This document shows positions 8,475 to 17,549 of a DNA stretch of 64,000 bases, piece after piece. The stretch is taken from NCBI RefSeq assembly GCF_014647895.1, contig NZ_BMQB01000005.1, positions 365,551-429,550 on the forward strand. The letters are read 5' to 3'. The position numbers and the translations under genes were made by a program. The stretch is from Pilimelia anulata (lineage in GTDB: Bacteria; Actinomycetota; Actinomycetes; Mycobacteriales; Micromonosporaceae). Every line of letters starts with the position of its first letter. The stretch's first letter is position 1. A model generated the notes under the pieces. The model did no database searches. It had not been told where the DNA came from and saw nothing but the letters and a program-made list of their open reading frames with translations.

Positions 8475-9692
8475 TCAGATGACCCGCACCTCGGGCACGT
8501 ACATGATCCAGCGCCCGCCGCGCTCGCGGAACTCGCGCTCATTGGCGATGATCTCGTCGGCGTGATTCCACGCGAACAGCACCGCGTAGTCCGGGAATGG
8601 GTCGCGGAATTCGGCCAGCGGCCGCACCGGGAGGTGAACACCCGGGGTCAACCGGCCCTGTTTGGCCGGCGTGGAATCGAATACCGCGTCGAGCAGCCCC
8701 GGCCCGATGCCGCAGTAGTTCGTCACCGTGGCGCTCTTGGCCGTCGCGCCGTATCCGACGACGTGCGCGCCGTCGTCGCGCAGCTTGTGCAGCAGCGTCG
8801 TGAGTTCGGCGCAGTTGTGTTTCACGTTGGCGGCGAACCGGTCGAGCGCGGCCGGTCCGGTCAGTTCCCGGCGGCGCTCATCGCCGATCAGCGCGGCGAC
8901 CGCCGGGCGCGGCTGCCGGCGCCCGGCCCGGGCGAGCGTGTACCGCACTTCGCCGCCGTGCACCGGGAGCCGCTCGACGTCGACCAGCGCCAGGCCGGCG
9001 CGCTCCGCGACGGCCCGCACCGACGTCGCCGAGAACAGGTAGAAGTGCTCGTCGTAGATCTGGTCGAAGCTGCTCCGGTCGAGGACGTCGCCGAGGTACG
9101 GGTCCTCGAAGACGAAGACCCCGTCCGGCGCCAGCAGCGCGTCGACCCCGCGCAGCACCGAGTCGAGGTACGGGATGTGGCAGATCGTGTTCGCGGCGAA
9201 GATCACGTCGGCCGGGCCCTCCTCGGCCCGGACGGCCAGCGCGGTCGACTGCTCGAAGAAGTCCACCCGCACCCGCACGCCCGCGGCCGCCGCCAGGTCG
9301 GCCACCCCGCGGGACGGGTCGATCCCCAGGTGCCGGACGCCGTCGGCGGCCAGCGTCCGGAGCATGATCCCGTCGTTGCAGCCGATCTCCACGACGAACG
9401 GGTCCGGCCGCCGGCACTCCGCCTCGCGCAGCCGCCGGGCGGCCGCGGCGAAGTGCGCGCGCATCACCGCCGAGCCGGACGAGTGGTACGGGTACCCGGC
9501 GTGGAACATCCGCTCCCGCGGCACCTCCTCCAGCAACTGGACCATGCCGCACTCGCCGCAGGCGCCGACGGCCAGCCGGTAGCGGTACTCCGGGCCGGTG
9601 GCCGGCGGCGCGACGAAGGCGTCGGACAGCGGCTGCGAGCCGAAGTCGAAGAACTCCCGTACGGGGCCGCGGCAAATACGGCAAGTAGTCAT
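8475..9692 (-). CDS. NDP-hexose 3-C-methyltransferase (TylCIII/EryBIII/TcaB9 type)
   Basis: 405 residues. An N-terminal zinc-binding domain has Cys pairs (CRIC near residue 4 and CGECG near 40). The central SAM-binding domain contains VVEIGCNDGIMLRTL, and the C-terminal domain has GYGATAKSATVTNYCGIG. This three-domain architecture is characteristic of sugar C-3 methyltransferases such as TylCIII (mycarose) and TcaB9. It implies a branched-chain deoxysugar. I chose the ATG at 9692; an in-frame GTG at 9701 adds three residues, and neither has a clear ribosome binding site. It lies 69 bp below rfbB and is probably cotranscribed. Confidence 0.93.
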   Translation of the reverse strand: MTTCRICRGPVREFFDFGSQPLSDAFVAPPATGPEYRYRLAVGACGECGMVQLLEEVPRERMFHAGYPYHSSGSAVMRAHFAAAARRLREAECRRPDPFVVEIGCNDGIMLRTLAADGVRHLGIDPSRGVADLAAAAGVRVRVDFFEQSTALAVRAEEGPADVIFAANTICHIPYLDSVLRGVDALLAPDGVFVFEDPYLGDVLDRSSFDQIYDEHFYLFSATSVRAVAERAGLALVDVERLPVHGGEVRYTLARAGRRQPRPAVAALIGDERRRELTGPAALDRFAANVKHNCAELTTLLHKLRDDGAHVVGYGATAKSATVTNYCGIGPGLLDAVFDSTPAKQGRLTPGVHLPVRPLAEFRDPFPDYAVLFAWNHADEIIANEREFRERGGRWIMYVPEVRVI

Positions 9693-9761
9693 GAATGTCA
9701 CGGTATTGGCATTTGCTCGAACAGAGCTTGACGGCCACTGGATGCCCGACCACCGCCGGCG

Positions 9762-10760
9762 TCACCGCCCGCTCAGCCGGTACCGCGCCTCGGCCGTCGC
9801 CTTGTGCGGCTGCCACCACCAGTCGTTGTCCCGGTACCAGTCGACCGTCGCTGCCAGGCCCGCGCGCAGCCCCGCGTACCGCGGGCGCCAGCCCAGCTCG
9901 GCGCGGACCTTGCCGGTGTCCATCGCGTACCGCAGGTCGTGGCCCGGCCGGTCCGGCACGTGGTCGAACGCGTCCGCCGGCTGGTGCATCAGCTCCAGCA
10001 GGCAGCGCAGCAGGTCCAGGTTGCTCGACTGCACCCCCGAGCCGAGCAGGTACGCCTCGCCGATCCGGCCCCGGTCCAGGATCAGGTGCACGCCGTCGTT
10101 GTGGTCGTCCACGTGCGTCCACTCCCGCACGTTCGCCCCGGTCCCGTACAGCCGCGGCCGCCGGCCGGTCAGCACGTTGGTCACCTGCCGCGGGATGAAC
10201 TTCTCCACGTGCTGGTACGGCCCGTAGTTGTTCGCCCCGTGCGAGATCGTTGCCGCCACCCCGAACGACCGGGCCCACGCCCGGACCAGCAGGTCCGCCC
10301 CGGCCTTCGTCGCCGAGTACGGGCTGGACGGGTTGTACGCCGTCCGCTCGGTGAACCGCCCGCCGCCGGCCAGCGGCAGCTCGCCGAACACCTCGTCGGT
10401 CGAGATGTGGTGCAGCCGCCGGTCGTACCGGCGCACGGCCTCCAGCAGCACGTGCGTGCCGACCACGTTCGTCCGGACGAACGGGTCCGGGTCGAGCAGC
10501 GAGTTGTCCACGTGCGACTCCGCCGCGAAGTGCACCACCACGTCCGCCTCGCGGACCAGCCGGTCGACCACCCCGTCGTCGCGGACGTCGCCGCGGACGA
10601 ACCGGATGTCCGGCCGCACCGCCGCCAGGCTCGCCTCGTTGCTGGCGTAGGTGAGCGCGTCCAGCACCGTGATCTCGTACCGCGGGTGCCGGCGCAGCGT
10701 GCGATGGACGAAGTTCGCGCCGATGAAGCCGGCGCCCCCCGTGACCAGCATGCGCGTCAT
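9762..10760 (-). CDS. rfbB: dTDP-glucose 4,6-dehydratase
   Basis: 332 residues. GGAGFIG near residues 8-14 binds NAD+, STDEVFGELPL carries the catalytic Thr-Asp-Glu, and YSATKAG carries the Tyr-x3-Lys pair. NNYGPYQHVEKFIP is the family signature, with HV in place of the usual P. It converts dTDP-glucose to dTDP-4-keto-6-deoxyglucose, the common precursor of the deoxysugars made by this cluster. Start ATG at 10760 gives MTRMLVTGG. It is divergent from rfbA. Confidence 0.95.
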   Translation of the reverse strand: MTRMLVTGGAGFIGANFVHRTLRRHPRYEITVLDALTYASNEASLAAVRPDIRFVRGDVRDDGVVDRLVREADVVVHFAAESHVDNSLLDPDPFVRTNVVGTHVLLEAVRRYDRRLHHISTDEVFGELPLAGGGRFTERTAYNPSSPYSATKAGADLLVRAWARSFGVAATISHGANNYGPYQHVEKFIPRQVTNVLTGRRPRLYGTGANVREWTHVDDHNDGVHLILDRGRIGEAYLLGSGVQSSNLDLLRCLLELMHQPADAFDHVPDRPGHDLRYAMDTGKVRAELGWRPRYAGLRAGLAATVDWYRDNDWWWQPHKATAEARYRLSGR

Positions 10761-10944
10761 GCCCGCCAGGCTGGCCCGCCCCGCTCGAATTCCGGAGGGA
10801 CCGGACTCGCGCCGCCCTCGGACGGGCCGCCGCCGGCCGCGGAGTAGGGGTGCCGGGCCGCTCGACCGCCCGGTTTTCTGGGGTACCCGCCGCCGCCGGG
10901 CGCGACTACGGTCGGGCCGACCCACCCCCGACGGGAGGCGAGCG
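10761..10944. promoter_or_regulatory. Divergent promoter region between rfbB and rfbA
   Basis: 184 bp separating the leftward rfbB-methyltransferase operon from rightward rfbA. Both promoters must lie here, but no strong -35/-10 hexamers are obvious in this very GC-rich stretch. The rfbA ribosome binding site GGGAGG is at about 10933-10938. Confidence 0.55.
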
Positions 10945-11820
10945 ATGAAGGGCATCGTGCTGGCCGGCGGCTCCGGGACGCGGCTGCACCCGGTCACGCT
11001 GTCGCTGTCCAAGCAGCTTCTGCCGGTGTACAACAAGCCCATGATCTACTATCCCCTCTCGGTCCTCATGCTGGCCGGGATCCGGGAGATCCTGATCATC
11101 TCCACCCCCCGCGACGTGCCCATGTTCGAACGGCTGCTGGGCGACGGCGCCGCCCTCGGCCTGCGCCTGACCTATGCCGAGCAGCCGGTGCCGCGGGGGC
11201 TCGCGGACGCGTTCCTGATCGGGGCCGAGCACATCGGCGGCGACCCGGTCGCGCTGATCCTCGGCGACAACATCTTCCACGGGTACGCCTTCTCCGAGCT
11301 GCTCCAGCAGCACAGCCGGAACGTCGACGGGTGCGTCCTGTTCGGCTACCCGGTCACCGACCCGCACCGGTACGGCGTGGGCGAGACCGACGCCGCCGGC
11401 CGGCTGGTCTCGATCGAGGAGAAGCCCCGGAACCCGCGCTCGAACCGGGCGATCACCGGCCTGTACTTCTACGACAACCAGGTCATCGACATCGCCAAGA
11501 ACGTCCGCCCGTCCGCCCGCAACGAGATCGAGATCACCGCCGTGAACCAGGTGTACCTGGCCCGCGGCAAGGCCACGCTGGTCGACCTCGGCCGCGGGCT
11601 GGCCTGGTTGGACACCGGTACCCACGACGCGCTGCTGCAGGCCAGCCAGTACCTCCAGACGCTCGAGCACCGGCAGGGCATCCGGATCGCCTGCCTGGAG
11701 GAGATCGCGCTGCGGATGGGGTACATCGACGCCCGGGCCTGCCACGACCTCGGCGCCGCCCTCGCCCACACCGAGTACGGCCGGTACGTGATGGACGTCG
11801 CCGCCGAGTGGGCGGCCTGA
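10945..11820 (+). CDS. rfbA: Glucose-1-phosphate thymidylyltransferase
   Basis: 291 residues, the standard RmlA length. MKGIVLAGGSGTRLHPVT is the nucleotide-binding signature, LILGDNIFHG the metal/catalytic region, and EEKPRNPRSNRAITGLYFYD the sugar-binding segment. It joins glucose-1-phosphate and dTTP to give dTDP-glucose and pyrophosphate, the entry step for all cluster deoxysugars. ATG at 10945 has a good ribosome binding site. It converges with the LAL regulator 35 bp downstream. Confidence 0.96.
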   Translation: MKGIVLAGGSGTRLHPVTLSLSKQLLPVYNKPMIYYPLSVLMLAGIREILIISTPRDVPMFERLLGDGAALGLRLTYAEQPVPRGLADAFLIGAEHIGGDPVALILGDNIFHGYAFSELLQQHSRNVDGCVLFGYPVTDPHRYGVGETDAAGRLVSIEEKPRNPRSNRAITGLYFYDNQVIDIAKNVRPSARNEIEITAVNQVYLARGKATLVDLGRGLAWLDTGTHDALLQASQYLQTLEHRQGIRIACLEEIALRMGYIDARACHDLGAALAHTEYGRYVMDVAAEWAA

Positions 11821-11855
11821 CCCCGCCTCGCCGCGCGCCCCCGCCGGGGCGGCTG

Positions 11856-13352
11856 TCAGCTCGCCCACTGCCGCGGCTCCGCCGGCAGCAGCGCGCGCAG
11901 GCCGGGGCGCGCGACGCCCAGTTTCCGGTACACCCGGGTCAGGTGCTGCTCGACCGTGCTCACGGTCACCACCAGCCGGTGCGCGATCTGCCGGTTGGTG
12001 AACCCGGCCGCGGCCAGGTCGGCCACCCGCCGCTCGGCCCGACTGAGCCCGGCGACCCGCGCCCCGGCGGCCGCGACCGGCACCGTGCCCGTGCGCTCCG
12101 GCGCCGCCGGCGCGGCGGTGACCGGGGGCGGCCGCCCGGCCGCGGCGGCCGTCCGCAGCCGCCGCTCGGCCCGGGCCACCGCCCCCGCCACCCGGTCGCG
12201 GTGCGCCGGCTCGCCGCAGCAGCCCGCGCCCCCGGAGCCGACGTTGCCCGGGTACCGCGGGGCCGTGCGGGGGTCGGCGGCGTCGAGCGCCGCGGCGGCG
12301 GCGGCGAGCAGCACGTCGGTCCGCCGGCAGCCGGGACCCGCGCCGGCCGGGCGGTGCCCCCGCGGCGGGTCGCCGGCCGCCGCGCCGTCGGGGTCCGCCA
12401 CGCGGACCAGGTGCGCGGCGACCGCGGGCGCGGGCAGGCCGCGCAGGTGCAGCGCCCGGGCGATCCGGGCGTGCAGCCCGGCCCGCTCGCCGGCCGCCAG
12501 CCCGGCCAGCATCGCGGCCGCCAGCGCGGGGTCGCCGACCCGCCAGGCCGCGTCGACCAGCCCGGCGGCGAGCAGCGGCGGCAGCAGGTCGGCCAGCACC
12601 GCGGCCTCGACGCCGAGGACGTCGCCGACCAGCGCCGCCGCCGGTACGGCGACGGGGTGCCCCACCCGCAGCGCCGCCGCGGCGTGCGCCGCCCGCCGCG
12701 CCGGGCCCGCCGGCAGGCAGCGGCCGACCGCCCGGTCGAGCGCCGGGCCCGGCCCGCCGGCCCGGCCGAGCGCGTGGACGAGCCGCGGGTTGCCGCCGGT
12801 CAGCCGGTGCGCCGCCGCGGGTCGGGGGGCCGGGTACCCGCGCAGCACCGCCCGCACCCCGGCCGGGCCGAGCGGGCGCAGCGGCACCCGCACCCCGGCG
12901 AGCGCGCCCACGTACCCGGCCGGCTCGGTGGCCACGACCAGCAGCGGCGCGGCCCCCGGCCGGCACAGCAGCTCCTCGACCAGCCGCAGCGACGCGGCGT
13001 CGGCCAGGTGCACGTCGTCGACGGTGACCAGCGCCGGCCCGCCGCCGACCAGCGCGGCCAGCGCCGCGCCGGCCCGCCCCGGCACCCCCGGCTCGGCCCC
13101 GGCCGGACCGGGTGGCAGGAGGTGGCGGACGCCGCTCAGCGGGTCCGCCGCGCCCAGCGGCGACGTGCGCACCCGCAGGTGGCGGAAGCCGCGGGCGCGC
13201 AGCTCGGCCGCGAACCGGTCCAGCAGGGCCGTCTTCCCGACGCCCGCGCCGCCGGTGAGCACCGCGACCCGGCCGCCGCGCGCCGACCCGCTCAGGGCCG
13301 CGTGCAGCCCCCGCCGGGCCTCGGCCCGCTCGACCAGCGCGTGTGTGTCCAC
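11856..13352 (-). CDS. Short LAL-type regulator (P-loop ATPase with C-terminal LuxR HTH)
   Basis: 498 residues. A Walker A motif GGAGVGKTALL lies near residues 33-43, a degenerate Walker B in ALVTVDDVHLAD near 110, and a LuxR helix-turn-helix at the C-terminus (LSRAERRVADLAAAG through STVEQHLTRVYRKLG). LAL regulators usually run to about 900 residues with a long helical repeat region; here that middle is largely missing. The reading frame is continuous, so it looks like a compact form rather than a frameshifted gene. GTG at 13352 lies 5 bp after the stop of the upstream SDR gene, so the two are probably one operon. Likely a pathway regulator. Confidence 0.82.
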   Translation of the reverse strand: MDTHALVERAEARRGLHAALSGSARGGRVAVLTGGAGVGKTALLDRFAAELRARGFRHLRVRTSPLGAADPLSGVRHLLPPGPAGAEPGVPGRAGAALAALVGGGPALVTVDDVHLADAASLRLVEELLCRPGAAPLLVVATEPAGYVGALAGVRVPLRPLGPAGVRAVLRGYPAPRPAAAHRLTGGNPRLVHALGRAGGPGPALDRAVGRCLPAGPARRAAHAAAALRVGHPVAVPAAALVGDVLGVEAAVLADLLPPLLAAGLVDAAWRVGDPALAAAMLAGLAAGERAGLHARIARALHLRGLPAPAVAAHLVRVADPDGAAAGDPPRGHRPAGAGPGCRRTDVLLAAAAAALDAADPRTAPRYPGNVGSGGAGCCGEPAHRDRVAGAVARAERRLRTAAAAGRPPPVTAAPAAPERTGTVPVAAAGARVAGLSRAERRVADLAAAGFTNRQIAHRLVVTVSTVEQHLTRVYRKLGVARPGLRALLPAEPRQWAS

Positions 13353-13357
13353 CGCCG

Positions 13358-14137
13358 TCAGAAGTTCCCCAGCCCGCCGCAGACGTTGAGCGCCTGGGCG
13401 GTGATGGCGTCGGCGGCCGGTGTGACCAGGTACCCGACCAGCCCGGCCACCTCGTCCGCGGTCGAGTACCGGCCGAGCGGGATCTTGGCGTTGAACTTCT
13501 TCAGCACCTCCTGCTCGGTGACGCCCCAGTGCGCGGCGTACCCCTGCCGCACCCGGACCGCCATCGGCGTCTCCACGTAGCCGGGGCAGACCGCGTTGAC
13601 CGTCACCCCGCGCCCGGCCAGCTCGAACCCGACCGCCTTGGTGAAGCCGACCACGCCGTGCTTGGACGCGCAGTACGGCGCCGCGTACATGATCCCCTGC
13701 TTGCCCGCGGTCGACGCGATGTTGATGATCCGCCCCCAGTTCCCCCGGCCGATGCCGCCGGACCGCAGCACCTCCCGGGTCACCCGGAAGACCCCGTTGA
13801 GGTTCGTCTCGATCACGTCCTGCCACAGCTCGTCGGCGAGCGTCGCCGTCTCCCCGCCGCCGCTGCGGCCGGCGCTGTTGACCAGGATGTCGATCGCCCC
13901 GTACCGCTGCACCGCCGCGCCGACCGCCGCGGCCACGGCGGCGCCGGAGCGCACGTCGCAGGCGGTCCCGGCGACCTCGCCGCCGGCCGCGCGCAGCCGC
14001 TCGACCAGGGCGTCCACGTCGGCGCCGGTGCGGGCCGCGGCGAACACCGCGATGCCGCGCCCGGCGAGCAGCGCGGCCACTGCCGCCCCGATCCCGCTGC
14101 TCGCCCCCGTCACGAACGCCACCCGCTGCTGCTCCAT
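13358..14137 (-). CDS. ActIII-type polyketide ketoreductase (SDR)
   Basis: 259 residues. The cofactor motif is TGASSGIG and the catalytic residues are Ser142, Tyr155 and Lys159. ETNLNGVFRVTREVLRSGG, INIASTAGKQG, NAVCPGYVETPMA and the C-terminus TAQALNVCGGLGNF match the actinorhodin ketoreductase ActIII very closely. That family reduces the C-9 keto group of aromatic polyketides made by type II PKS, so finding it next to modular type I PKS and macrolide sugar genes is unexpected. The start has a GAGGAGG ribosome binding site. It may act on the product in trans or belong to another, partly lost pathway. Confidence 0.88.
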   Translation of the reverse strand: MEQQRVAFVTGASSGIGAAVAALLAGRGIAVFAAARTGADVDALVERLRAAGGEVAGTACDVRSGAAVAAAVGAAVQRYGAIDILVNSAGRSGGGETATLADELWQDVIETNLNGVFRVTREVLRSGGIGRGNWGRIINIASTAGKQGIMYAAPYCASKHGVVGFTKAVGFELAGRGVTVNAVCPGYVETPMAVRVRQGYAAHWGVTEQEVLKKFNAKIPLGRYSTADEVAGLVGYLVTPAADAITAQALNVCGGLGNF

Positions 14138-14280
14138 CCGCTGCCTCCTCGAAGTCCGGCGCGCCGCCGCGCCCCCGCGCCGCATGCTCGCGGTCGCGGG
14201 TGGACGGTGGCCGGAGCGGTACTGGAAGCGCGGGGGCCGCCGCACCGGGACGCGCGGCGACCCCCGGCCCGGGGCCGGGC

Positions 14281-15105
14281 CTAGCCCCCGAAGGTGTCGG
14301 CGTGCTCGCGCACCCATTGGGTGAAGGTCCGTGCGGGCTTGCCGGTCACCTCCTCGACGGTGGGCAGGACGGTGTAGCCCGCCTCCGGCGGGTTGGTCCG
14401 CATCGTGAGGAAGAACTCGATGTCGCTGTCCGAGTAGCCCTCGCCCCGCCACTGCGCGACGATCTCGTCCCGGCTCAGCTCGACGTACCGGATCGGGCGG
14501 CCCAGCACCTCGGCGAGGATCGCGACCTTGCCCGGCGCGGTCAGCGCCTGCGGCCCGGTCAGCCAGTACTCCTGCCCGGCGTGCCCGTCGGCGGTCAGCG
14601 CGGTCGCGGCGACGGCGGCGATGTCCGCCTCGTGCACCATCGCGCTCCGGGCCTCGGGGAACGCCTCCCGGACCACGCCCTCATCGCGGATCGAGGCGGC
14701 CCACTCGAGCGCGTTGGACATGAACTCGACCGGTGCGAGGTGGGTCCACTGCACGCCGCTGGCCTCGACGGCCTGCTCCAGCGGGCTCTTGTCCACGTCG
14801 CCCTTGAGGATCGTCACCCGCTCGACGCCGGCCTTGGCCACCAGCTCGGCGATCTCGGCGCCGTTGGCCAGCGGCGAGAAGTCGGCGCCGTTGAAGCTGA
14901 TCAGGTGTACGGCCCGGACGCCGGCGAACGCCTCGGCGAGCGTCGAGGTGTCGGTCAGGTCGCCCGCGGCCACCTCGACGCCGGCCGGCAGCCCGGCCCT
15001 GGCCGGGTTCCTGGTCAGCGCGCGTACCTGCTGCCCGGCGGCGAGCAGCAGCTCGACCAGCGGGCGGCCCACGTTGCCGGTCGCGCCGGTCACCAGGATC
15101 GTCAT
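14281..15105 (-). CDS. NmrA-like NAD(P)H-binding oxidoreductase/sensor (atypical SDR)
   Basis: 274 residues, starting MTILVTGATGNVGRPLVELL with the atypical-SDR nucleotide motif GATGNVG. It has no canonical Tyr-x3-Lys pair. Relatives include NmrA-type redox sensors and quinone-reductase QorB-like proteins. A strong GAAGGAG ribosome binding site precedes the ATG at 15105. It is flanked by a hairpin on its upstream side, so it has its own promoter. A role in the polyketide pathway cannot be shown; it could be ordinary redox metabolism. Confidence 0.8.
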   Translation of the reverse strand: MTILVTGATGNVGRPLVELLLAAGQQVRALTRNPARAGLPAGVEVAAGDLTDTSTLAEAFAGVRAVHLISFNGADFSPLANGAEIAELVAKAGVERVTILKGDVDKSPLEQAVEASGVQWTHLAPVEFMSNALEWAASIRDEGVVREAFPEARSAMVHEADIAAVAATALTADGHAGQEYWLTGPQALTAPGKVAILAEVLGRPIRYVELSRDEIVAQWRGEGYSDSDIEFFLTMRTNPPEAGYTVLPTVEEVTGKPARTFTQWVREHADTFGG

Positions 15106-15146
15106 GGGATCTCCTTCGATCGGGCCCGGCGGCCGCCGGGCGGGGC

Positions 15147-15173
15147 GGGGCCGGCGCACGCCGCGCCGGCCCC
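15147..15173 (-). terminator. Hairpin terminator after the ABC exporter
   Basis: 11-bp perfect arms (15147-15157 with 15163-15173), 5-nt loop, placed 3 bp below the ABC permease stop codon. It would end the leftward exporter transcript before the NmrA-like gene. Confidence 0.65.
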
Positions 15174-15176
15174 GGA

Positions 15177-16019
15177 TCACTTGCGGTTGTAGAGGCGCAT
15201 CGAGAGGGTGCCGAACACGGCCAGCAGGACGGCGCAGGAGACCAGCACGTACGTCAGGCCGCCGGCGTGCACCGTCCCGGCCATCAGGCCGCGGGCGGTG
15301 GTGACGAGGTGGGTGATCGGGTTCAGCTCGACGAACGCCTGGAGCCAGCCGGGCATCGTCCGCGGCTCGACGAACACGTTGCTGAGGAAGGTCAGCGGGA
15401 AGATCACCGGCATGCTGATCCCCATCACCGACTTCTCCGACCGCAGCAGCAGGCCGAACATGATCCAGATCCAGGAGAACGCGAACGCGAACAGCACGAT
15501 CAGCGCGATCGCCGCGGCCACGCCCGGCACCCCGCCGGCGGGCCGGTAGCCGAGGACCAGGCCGACGCAGGTGATGACGGTGGCGGCGAGCACGTACCGC
15601 AGCACGTCCCCGAGCAGCGCGCCGACCAGGGCCGCCGGCCGCCAGATCGGCAGCGTGCGGAACCGGTCGAAGATGCCCTTGGCGACGTCGGTGTTGATGC
15701 CCATGCCGCTGTACATGGTGATCAGCAGGACGCTGGTCACCGCGATGCCGGGCAGCAGGTACTGGAGGTACTCGGTCGTGGAGCCGGCCAGCGCGCCGCC
15801 GAACAGGTACGTGAACATCAGCGTGATGATGATCGGGAACACCGTCACGTCGAAGAGCTGCTCGGGCACGTGCTTGATCTTGAGCATGGCCCGCCAGCCG
15901 AACGCCGCCGACGCCGCGAACGCACTCGGCGGCTTCGGCCGCTGCCGCCGGTTCAGCAGCCGCCCCATGGTCTCCGGTACCGGGTCGAACGTGTCCGCAC
16001 CCGCCGTCGCGCTGGTCAT
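15177..16019 (-). CDS. ABC-2 type transporter permease, DrrB-like
   Basis: 280 residues with about six hydrophobic segments (for example [19 protein letters not shown] and [19 protein letters not shown]) and the ABC-2 signature region [17 protein letters not shown] followed by NPITHLV. This is the DrrB type of export permease, which pairs with a DrrA-type ATPase to pump the cluster's product out and confer self-resistance. The ATG overlaps the ATPase stop by 4 bp. Located in the cytoplasmic membrane. Confidence 0.92.
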   Translation of the reverse strand: MTSATAGADTFDPVPETMGRLLNRRQRPKPPSAFAASAAFGWRAMLKIKHVPEQLFDVTVFPIIITLMFTYLFGGALAGSTTEYLQYLLPGIAVTSVLLITMYSGMGINTDVAKGIFDRFRTLPIWRPAALVGALLGDVLRYVLAATVITCVGLVLGYRPAGGVPGVAAAIALIVLFAFAFSWIWIMFGLLLRSEKSVMGISMPVIFPLTFLSNVFVEPRTMPGWLQAFVELNPITHLVTTARGLMAGTVHAGGLTYVLVSCAVLLAVFGTLSMRLYNRK

Positions 16020-17008
16020 GCCGGCACCCCTTCCCGGACGTCGCCGCGCCGGTCGGTCAGCGCCAGGAACACCTCGTCCAGGCTCGGCTGCCCCAGCGAG
16101 AAGTCGTCCACCGTGATCCCCGCGTGCGCCAGGTCGCGCAGCGCCGCCGCCGCCCGCTCCGCGGCCGCCTCGCCGCCGGGCGCGTCCACCCGCGCGGCCA
16201 GCGCCGCCGGGTCGCCCTCGACCGGCTCGGCGCTGCCGAGCGCCTGCGTCAGCAGCTTGCTCGCCGCGTCCCGCTGGTGCGCGTCGCGCAGCCGGACGTG
16301 CACCGTGCCCGCCCCGATCGACGACTTCAGCTCGCCGGGCGTGCCCTCGGCGATGACCCGGCCGGTGTCGATGACCGCGATCCGCTCGGCGAGCCGGTCG
16401 GCCTCGTCCAGGTACTGCGTGGTCAGCAGGACCGTGGTCCGGTGCGCGACGACCGCGCGGACGATGTCCCACACCTGGTTCCGGCTGCGCGGGTCCAGGC
16501 CGGTGGTCGGCTCGTCCAGGAACAGCAGGTCCGGGGTGTTCAGGATGCTGGCGGCGATGTCCAGCCGGCGGCGCATCCCGCCCGAGTAGTTCTTCACCTG
16601 CCGGTCGGCGGCCGCGGTCAGCCCGAACGCGTCGAGCAGCTCGGCGGCCCGCTCGCCCGCGGCGGCCGACCGGTGGCCGAGCAGCCGGGACAGCAGGATC
16701 AGGTTCTCCCGGCCGGTCAGGTCGTCGTCCACCGACGAGTACTGGCCGGTCAGGCTGATCCGGCCGCGCACCGCGGCCGCCTCGCGCACGACGTCGTGGC
16801 CGAACACCCGGGCCTGCCCGCCGTCGGGGCGCAGCAGCGTGGCCAGCATCCGGACGGTGGTGGTCTTGCCCGCGCCGTTCGGGCCGAGGACCCCGTACAC
16901 GGTGCCCGCGGGCACCCGCAGGTCCAGGCCGTCCACGGCCCTGGCCTTGCCGAAGACCTTGACCAGTCCGGCTGTCTCGATCGCGGGGTGGGCTGTGGAG
17001 TCGCCCAT
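16016..17008 (-). CDS. ABC transporter ATP-binding protein, DrrA-like
   Basis: 330 residues. Walker [11 protein letters not shown] (residues 42-51), signature [13 protein letters not shown], Walker [15 protein letters not shown], and the C-terminal DrrA extension with [17 protein letters not shown]. Members energise drug export with a DrrB permease, as in daunorubicin resistance. I chose the ATG at 17008 because GGAG sits 6 nt upstream of it; an in-frame ATG at 17020 adds four residues. Coupled to the permease by a 4-bp overlap. Likely the self-resistance exporter of this cluster. Confidence 0.93.
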   Translation of the reverse strand: MGDSTAHPAIETAGLVKVFGKARAVDGLDLRVPAGTVYGVLGPNGAGKTTTVRMLATLLRPDGGQARVFGHDVVREAAAVRGRISLTGQYSSVDDDLTGRENLILLSRLLGHRSAAAGERAAELLDAFGLTAAADRQVKNYSGGMRRRLDIAASILNTPDLLFLDEPTTGLDPRSRNQVWDIVRAVVAHRTTVLLTTQYLDEADRLAERIAVIDTGRVIAEGTPGELKSSIGAGTVHVRLRDAHQRDAASKLLTQALGSAEPVEGDPAALAARVDAPGGEAAAERAAAALRDLAHAGITVDDFSLGQPSLDEVFLALTDRRGDVREGVPA

Positions 17009-17180
17009 GCTCGTCTCCATTCGGCTCTCAACGGGTGTGACCCGGCGGCGGTCGGCCGCTCCGGCCACACCCATGAGGCGCCAGAACCCCGCCAGAACCC
17101 CGCTAGATCCCCCGGCGCCCCGCGCCAGCCGTTCCGCGGCGTCCGCGAATGGAACCACGACCGCGACGAGTGGTTGACGC

Positions 17181-17220
17181 GACAGCGGCGCCCGTGGCGT
17201 TTCGCACGGGCGCCGCTGTC
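17181..17220 (-). terminator. Hairpin terminator after the toxin-antitoxin pair
   Basis: Perfect 16-bp inverted repeat (17181-17196 with 17205-17220) around an 8-nt loop, 17 bp below the toxin stop codon. It separates the toxin-antitoxin transcript from the ABC exporter promoter region. Confidence 0.75.
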
Positions 17221-17237
17221 ACGGTGGTGCGGCAGGG

Positions 17238-17549
17238 TCAGGGGTCGGTGTAGATATCGTGGCGGCCGATGCGGCGCCAGCGGACCGCGGTCTGCCCGTC
17301 GAGCGGGAAGAACTCGAACGTCGCCCGGCCGTCCGGGCCGGTGAACGACCAGGTCATCTCCCAGATGCCGGACACGCTGCGCATCGGGGAGACCCGCAGC
17401 CGCGCCGGCCGGGTGAAGGTGCCCGGCGCCGCGGCGTAGTCGTCGCAGGCGGCGCTGAAGTCGGCCATCAGGGAAGCGAACCTCCGACGGTGCTCGGCCG
17501 GGAGGTTCTTGTAGTCGCGATCGAATCGGTCGGTGGTCTGGAACTTCAC
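17238..17549 (-). CDS. RelE/ParE-fold type II toxin
   Basis: 103 residues. FDRDYKNLPAEHRRRF near the N-terminus and a C-terminal stretch with WEMTWSFTGPDGRATFEF and WRRIGRHDIY fit the RelE/HigB/ParE fold; members act as mRNA interferases or gyrase poisons. The GTG start overlaps the antitoxin stop by 4 bp, the usual antitoxin-first coupling. Catalytic residues cannot be assigned by eye. No nuclease activity is shown by sequence alone. Confidence 0.75.
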   Translation of the reverse strand: MKFQTTDRFDRDYKNLPAEHRRRFASLMADFSAACDDYAAAPGTFTRPARLRVSPMRSVSGIWEMTWSFTGPDGRATFEFFPLDGQTAVRWRRIGRHDIYTDP

